Translations under genes and position numbers: made by a program
Assembly: GCA_030640695.1 (NCBI GenBank)
Contig: DAOWIX010000162.1
Location: forward strand, 1 to 10,286
Length of the DNA: 10,286 nt
Source: Deltaproteobacteria bacterium
GTDB lineage: Bacteria; Desulfobacterota; Anaeroferrophillalia; Anaeroferrophillales; Tharpellaceae
Direction of reading: 5' to 3'
Part shown: positions 7,353-10,286 of the stretch, one piece after another
Layout of the letters: each line of letters begins with the position of its first letter
Numbering within the stretch: position 1 is the stretch's first letter
The notes under the pieces: model-generated
The model's database searches: none
Told to the model about the DNA's origin: nothing
Seen by the model: the letters and a program-made list of their open reading frames with translations, nothing else

Positions 7353-8906
7353 ATGCAGCAACATGATATTCATGAGGAGAAGATCCTCATTCTCGATTTT
7401 GGTTCTCAATACACCCAGCTTATTGCCCGGCGCATTCGTGAGCATAAGGTTTACTGCGAGATTCACCCTTACAATATCTCTTTAGAGCGTATTCGAGACT
7501 TTTCTCCTCGAGGGATTATTCTCTCCGGCGGTCCCTCCAGTACTTATGGTAGTAGCGCGCCTCATGTTGATAAAGGGGTTTTTGACCTGCAAGTGCCAAG
7601 TCTCGGTATCTGTTATGGTATGCAGGAGATTGCCGAACAGTTAGGCGGTGCGGTTGGTCACTCTGAACAACGTGAATTCGGGATGGCCAGTCTGACCTCA
7701 TTAAAGGATGATCCTTTGTGGGAGGGCTTGAATTTCCCCGAGCAGGTCTGGATGAGTCATGGTGACAAGGTTCTCTCTCTACCTGAGGGTTTTACGGCTA
7801 TCGGAGAGACCGAGAATGCTGCGATTGCGGCTTTTGCCAATCAGCAAAGAAAAGCTTGGGGACTGCAGTTTCATCCTGAAGTTGTGCACACTACGCCGGG
7901 CCGCCAGGTTCTAAAGAATTTTCTGTTCTCCATTTGTGACTGCCACGGCTTGTGGGATATGCACTCTTTTATAGAGACAACTATTGCCGAGGTTCGAGCC
8001 CAGGTCGGTTCCGGCAAGGTTATCTTAGGTTTAAGTGGTGGGGTCGACTCTTCGGTCGCGGCACTGCTTCTTCATAAAGCCTTAGGTGACCAGTTGACCT
8101 GTATTTTTGTCAATAATGGGGTTTTGCGTCAAAATGAAGCTACAGATGTGCAAGAGATGTATGGTCGTCATTTCAATATGAATCTACGCTATGTTGATGC
8201 GAGTCAGAGTTTTCTTGTGCTCTTGGCCGGGGTTAGCGATCCTGAGAAGAAGCGCAAGATTATCGGTAATGAAGTTATTCGGGTCTTTGAAGATGAAGCC
8301 CATTCGATTGAAGGGGTTGATTTCCTGGCCCAGGGGACGCTCTATCCCGATGTCATTGAGAGTGTCTCGTTTAAAGGGCCTTCGGCGGTGATTAAGAGTC
8401 ATCACAATGTCGGTGGTCTGCCCGAGCATATGAAACTTGAGTTGGTCGAACCTTTGCGCGAACTTTTCAAGGATGAGGTACGAGAGGTTGGCCGTGAACT
8501 GGGTCTGCCGTCAGAGGTGGTTGATCGACACCCCTTTCCGGGGCCGGGATTGGCTATTCGCGTGATTGGTGAAATCACCGAAGCCCGCCTCAATATCCTG
8601 CGCCAGGCCGATGCTGTTTTTATTGAAGAGATACGTAAAGCTGGACTCTATAATGAAATCTGGCAAGCTTTTGCTGTGCTTATTCCGGTAAAAACCGTCG
8701 GTGTCATGGGCGATGAACGTACTTACGAAAAAGTTATCGCTATAAGGGCTGTCAACAGTGTCGACGGGATGACCGCTGACTGGTTCCGTATGCCCTATGA
8801 TCTTTTGGGGCGTATCGCGAACCGGATTATTAATGAGGTGAGGGGAGTTAATCGCGTGGTTTACGATATCTCATCCAAACCGCCAGGGACGATCGAGTGG
8901 GAGTAG
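7353..8906 (+). CDS. guaA: GMP synthase (glutamine-hydrolysing)
   Basis: The 517-residue enzyme aminates XMP to GMP using glutamine and ATP. The N-terminal class I glutamine amidotransferase domain (about 1-195) has LILDFGSQYTQL, the oxyanion strand ILSGGPSS, nucleophile Cys87 in GICYGMQ, and His174 and Glu176 in FHPEV, completing the triad. The ATP pyrophosphatase domain begins near residue 205 and has the PP-loop SGGVDSS at 228-234. The C-terminal dimerisation domain has HPFPGPGLAIRVIGE, TYEKVIAIRAV and the ending PPGTIEWE, which is the normal GMP synthase terminus. All key residues are present, so it should be active. The ATG at 7353 is preferred to a GTG at 7341 because of the ribosome site at 7338-7341. 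It is 8 nt behind guaB and 11 nt ahead of the regulator gene. E. coli GuaA is of similar length (525 residues). Confidence 0.97.
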   Translation: MQQHDIHEEKILILDFGSQYTQLIARRIREHKVYCEIHPYNISLERIRDFSPRGIILSGGPSSTYGSSAPHVDKGVFDLQVPSLGICYGMQEIAEQLGGAVGHSEQREFGMASLTSLKDDPLWEGLNFPEQVWMSHGDKVLSLPEGFTAIGETENAAIAAFANQQRKAWGLQFHPEVVHTTPGRQVLKNFLFSICDCHGLWDMHSFIETTIAEVRAQVGSGKVILGLSGGVDSSVAALLLHKALGDQLTCIFVNNGVLRQNEATDVQEMYGRHFNMNLRYVDASQSFLVLLAGVSDPEKKRKIIGNEVIRVFEDEAHSIEGVDFLAQGTLYPDVIESVSFKGPSAVIKSHHNVGGLPEHMKLELVEPLRELFKDEVREVGRELGLPSEVVDRHPFPGPGLAIRVIGEITEARLNILRQADAVFIEEIRKAGLYNEIWQAFAVLIPVKTVGVMGDERTYEKVIAIRAVNSVDGMTADWFRMPYDLLGRIANRIINEVRGVNRVVYDISSKPPGTIEWE

Positions 8907-8910
8907 GGGA
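8905..8910 (+). promoter_or_regulatory. Ribosome binding site of the sigma-54 regulator gene
   Basis: AGGGGA overlaps the guaA stop codon and lies 7 nt before the ATG at 8918. This supports the start and suggests translational linkage with guaA. Confidence 0.6.
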
Positions 8911-8917
8911 AAATTCA

Positions 8918-10286
8918 ATGGGTCAGGCTGGTCGTATTCTGATAGTTGATCGTAAAAGCCGGGTTCGGCAGGAGACCGCTAACGCGTTGCGGGGCCTCGA
9001 TTTTTATGTTGAAGAGGTGGATAGTGGAGAGCAGGCTTGGGAGCTACTCAAGAAATCTTCCTACCAGCTGCTCTTGGCAGAGGTCAGTCTGCTGCCTGGC
9101 GGCGGGGTTGAGTTTCTATTGGGTCAGGATGCTATTCTCTCCTCAACCGTAGTTGTCTTGATGGCTTCGGCCTGCTCTGTTGATGATGTGGCGGAGGTTA
9201 TGCGGGCTGGGGCGACCGATTTTATCCAGCGCCCTTACGGACTTGATGAGCTCTGCCTGCGGATTGAAAAAGCGCTTGAGGTTCGTCTATATGAACATGA
9301 ACTGACCTATCTCCGCGGTGAACGTGACATTATTTACCGTTTCGAAAATTTTATTGGTGAGAGCTCGGCCATCAAGGAGGTCTTTGCTCTCTTGAGTAAG
9401 GTTTCCAACAGTAACGCCAGTATTCTGATCTCCGGGGAGACCGGAACCGGAAAAGAGTTGGTCGCCGGTGCGATTCACTATAGCAGTCCAAGAGCGGCCA
9501 AAAGTTTTATTAAGGTGAACTGTGCCGCCCTTCATGATAATCTGCTTGAAAGTGAGCTTTTTGGCCATGAAAAAGGGGCTTATACCGGGGCCAGTCGTCA
9601 GCGCATCGGCCGTTTTGAACAGGCTGATCGGGGTACCCTTTTTCTTGATGAAATTGGTGATATGAGCCTTGGTACTCAGGCTAAGCTTTTGCGGGTCTTG
9701 CAGGAGAAAGAGTTTGAGCGTTTGGGGGGCGATAAAACCATCAAGGTGGATGCGCGTATTATCTCGGCATCCAATAAAGATTTGGCGAAAATCATTCGCG
9801 AAGGGGATTTTCGCGAAGATCTTTATTACCGGATCAATGTAATCAACGTCCATATACCACCTTTGCGCGAAAGGCGTGAAGATATTCCTCTTCTGGCGGA
9901 GTCGTTTATTCGTAAACTTGCAGCTGATCTGAAAAAAAATGTGGTGACCCTGCATCCCGACGCCGCCCGTTTTCTTCAACAACACCATTGGCCGGGTAAT
10001 GTACGGGAGTTGCAAAACTGTATTGAGCGTGCCGTTTTGATGAGCGAAGGTTCAGAAATCGTCAAGGCCGATCTGCTTTTTATGAAGGGCCTTTGTCAGG
10101 ATGGCGAGGAGGGTGAAATATCCCCAGCATTCGAAATCCCTCCTCAAGGCCTGAAACTCGATGATATGGAACGCTCCTTGATCGTTGAAACCCTGGAAGC
10201 CTGTAACTGGGTTCAGAAAGATGCGGCGGCGATGTTGGGCATCAGTAAACGGGTGATGAATTACAAGGTCAAACAACTCGGTCTGG
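8918..10286 (+). CDS. Sigma-54-dependent NtrC-family regulator with degenerate receiver domain (3' end outside window)
   Basis: At least 456 residues are visible and the frame is still open at the right edge, probably only a few codons short of its end. Residues 6-125 align with a response-regulator receiver domain. Residues about 145-385 are the AAA+ sigma-54 interaction domain: Walker A GETGTGKE (173-180), GAYTGA loop (220-225, Tyr in place of the commoner Phe), Walker B LFLDEIGD (Asp244-Glu245), REDLYYR arginine finger, PPLRERREDIPLL and WPGNVRELQN. From about 412 a Fis-type helix-turn-helix ends in AAMLGISKRVMNYKVKQLGL. The output half looks fully functional, so it should open sigma-54 promoters. 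The receiver has Asp11-Arg12 instead of the acidic pair, Glu55 at the phospho-Asp site, Met82 for Thr and Arg105 for Lys, so normal phosphorylation is unlikely. It lies 11 nt after guaA; no histidine kinase gene is visible. Target genes are unknown. Confidence 0.95.
   Translation, partial: MGQAGRILIVDRKSRVRQETANALRGLDFYVEEVDSGEQAWELLKKSSYQLLLAEVSLLPGGGVEFLLGQDAILSSTVVVLMASACSVDDVAEVMRAGATDFIQRPYGLDELCLRIEKALEVRLYEHELTYLRGERDIIYRFENFIGESSAIKEVFALLSKVSNSNASILISGETGTGKELVAGAIHYSSPRAAKSFIKVNCAALHDNLLESELFGHEKGAYTGASRQRIGRFEQADRGTLFLDEIGDMSLGTQAKLLRVLQEKEFERLGGDKTIKVDARIISASNKDLAKIIREGDFREDLYYRINVINVHIPPLRERREDIPLLAESFIRKLAADLKKNVVTLHPDAARFLQQHHWPGNVRELQNCIERAVLMSEGSEIVKADLLFMKGLCQDGEEGEISPAFEIPPQGLKLDDMERSLIVETLEACNWVQKDAAAMLGISKRVMNYKVKQLGL

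Noticed and set aside
9287..10015. Reverse-strand open frame of 242 codons opposite the sigma-54 regulator
   Set aside because: It lies wholly antisense to a clearly conserved AAA+ domain and its product shows no recognisable motif; it is a shadow of the coding strand.

Overview
The window reads as ordinary chromosome from a Gram-negative bacterium, most likely a deltaproteobacterium (Desulfobacterota-like). The reasons are an EnvC-type LytM protein, a CtpA protease and a YibQ-type divergent polysaccharide deacetylase in a row, a PhoU-fused Na+/phosphate cotransporter, and a sigma-54 activator directly behind guaBA. Base composition looks balanced and even along the window. Every supported gene is on the + strand. 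The lineage is inferred from gene content and order, not from a search.

Region 1 (1-3064) is a cell-envelope cluster. It holds the C-terminal end of an EnvC-like activator of peptidoglycan amidases, a carboxy-terminal processing protease (S41, ctpA) and a membrane-anchored YibQ-family deacetylase-like protein. The genes are close together and probably co-transcribed. All three act, or are expected to act, on the periplasmic side of the inner membrane.

Region 2 (3110-4792) is one gene for a Na+/Pi cotransporter-type membrane protein with a C-terminal PhoU-like domain. The gap after it, up to the FBPase start, is the only sizeable gene-poor stretch. It is largely filled by an imperfect inverted repeat (4792-4885) that begins at the last base of the transporter stop codon. 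This is the main non-coding structure in the window.

Region 3 (4946-10286) is a tightly packed run: class I fructose-1,6-bisphosphatase (fbp), IMP dehydrogenase (guaB), GMP synthase (guaA) and an NtrC-family sigma-54 activator cut by the window end. fbp and guaB share one base, and the next gaps are 8 and 11 nt, so a single transcript with translational coupling is likely. Together they join a gluconeogenic step, the two-step IMP-to-GMP branch, and a transcription regulator.

The most unusual protein is the regulator. Its AAA+ domain and DNA-binding end look intact, but its receiver domain has lost the normal phosphorylation residues, with Glu where the phospho-Asp should be. The FBPase also seems to lack part of the classical AMP-inhibition site. 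No tRNA, rRNA, CRISPR array, transposase or phage gene was seen.
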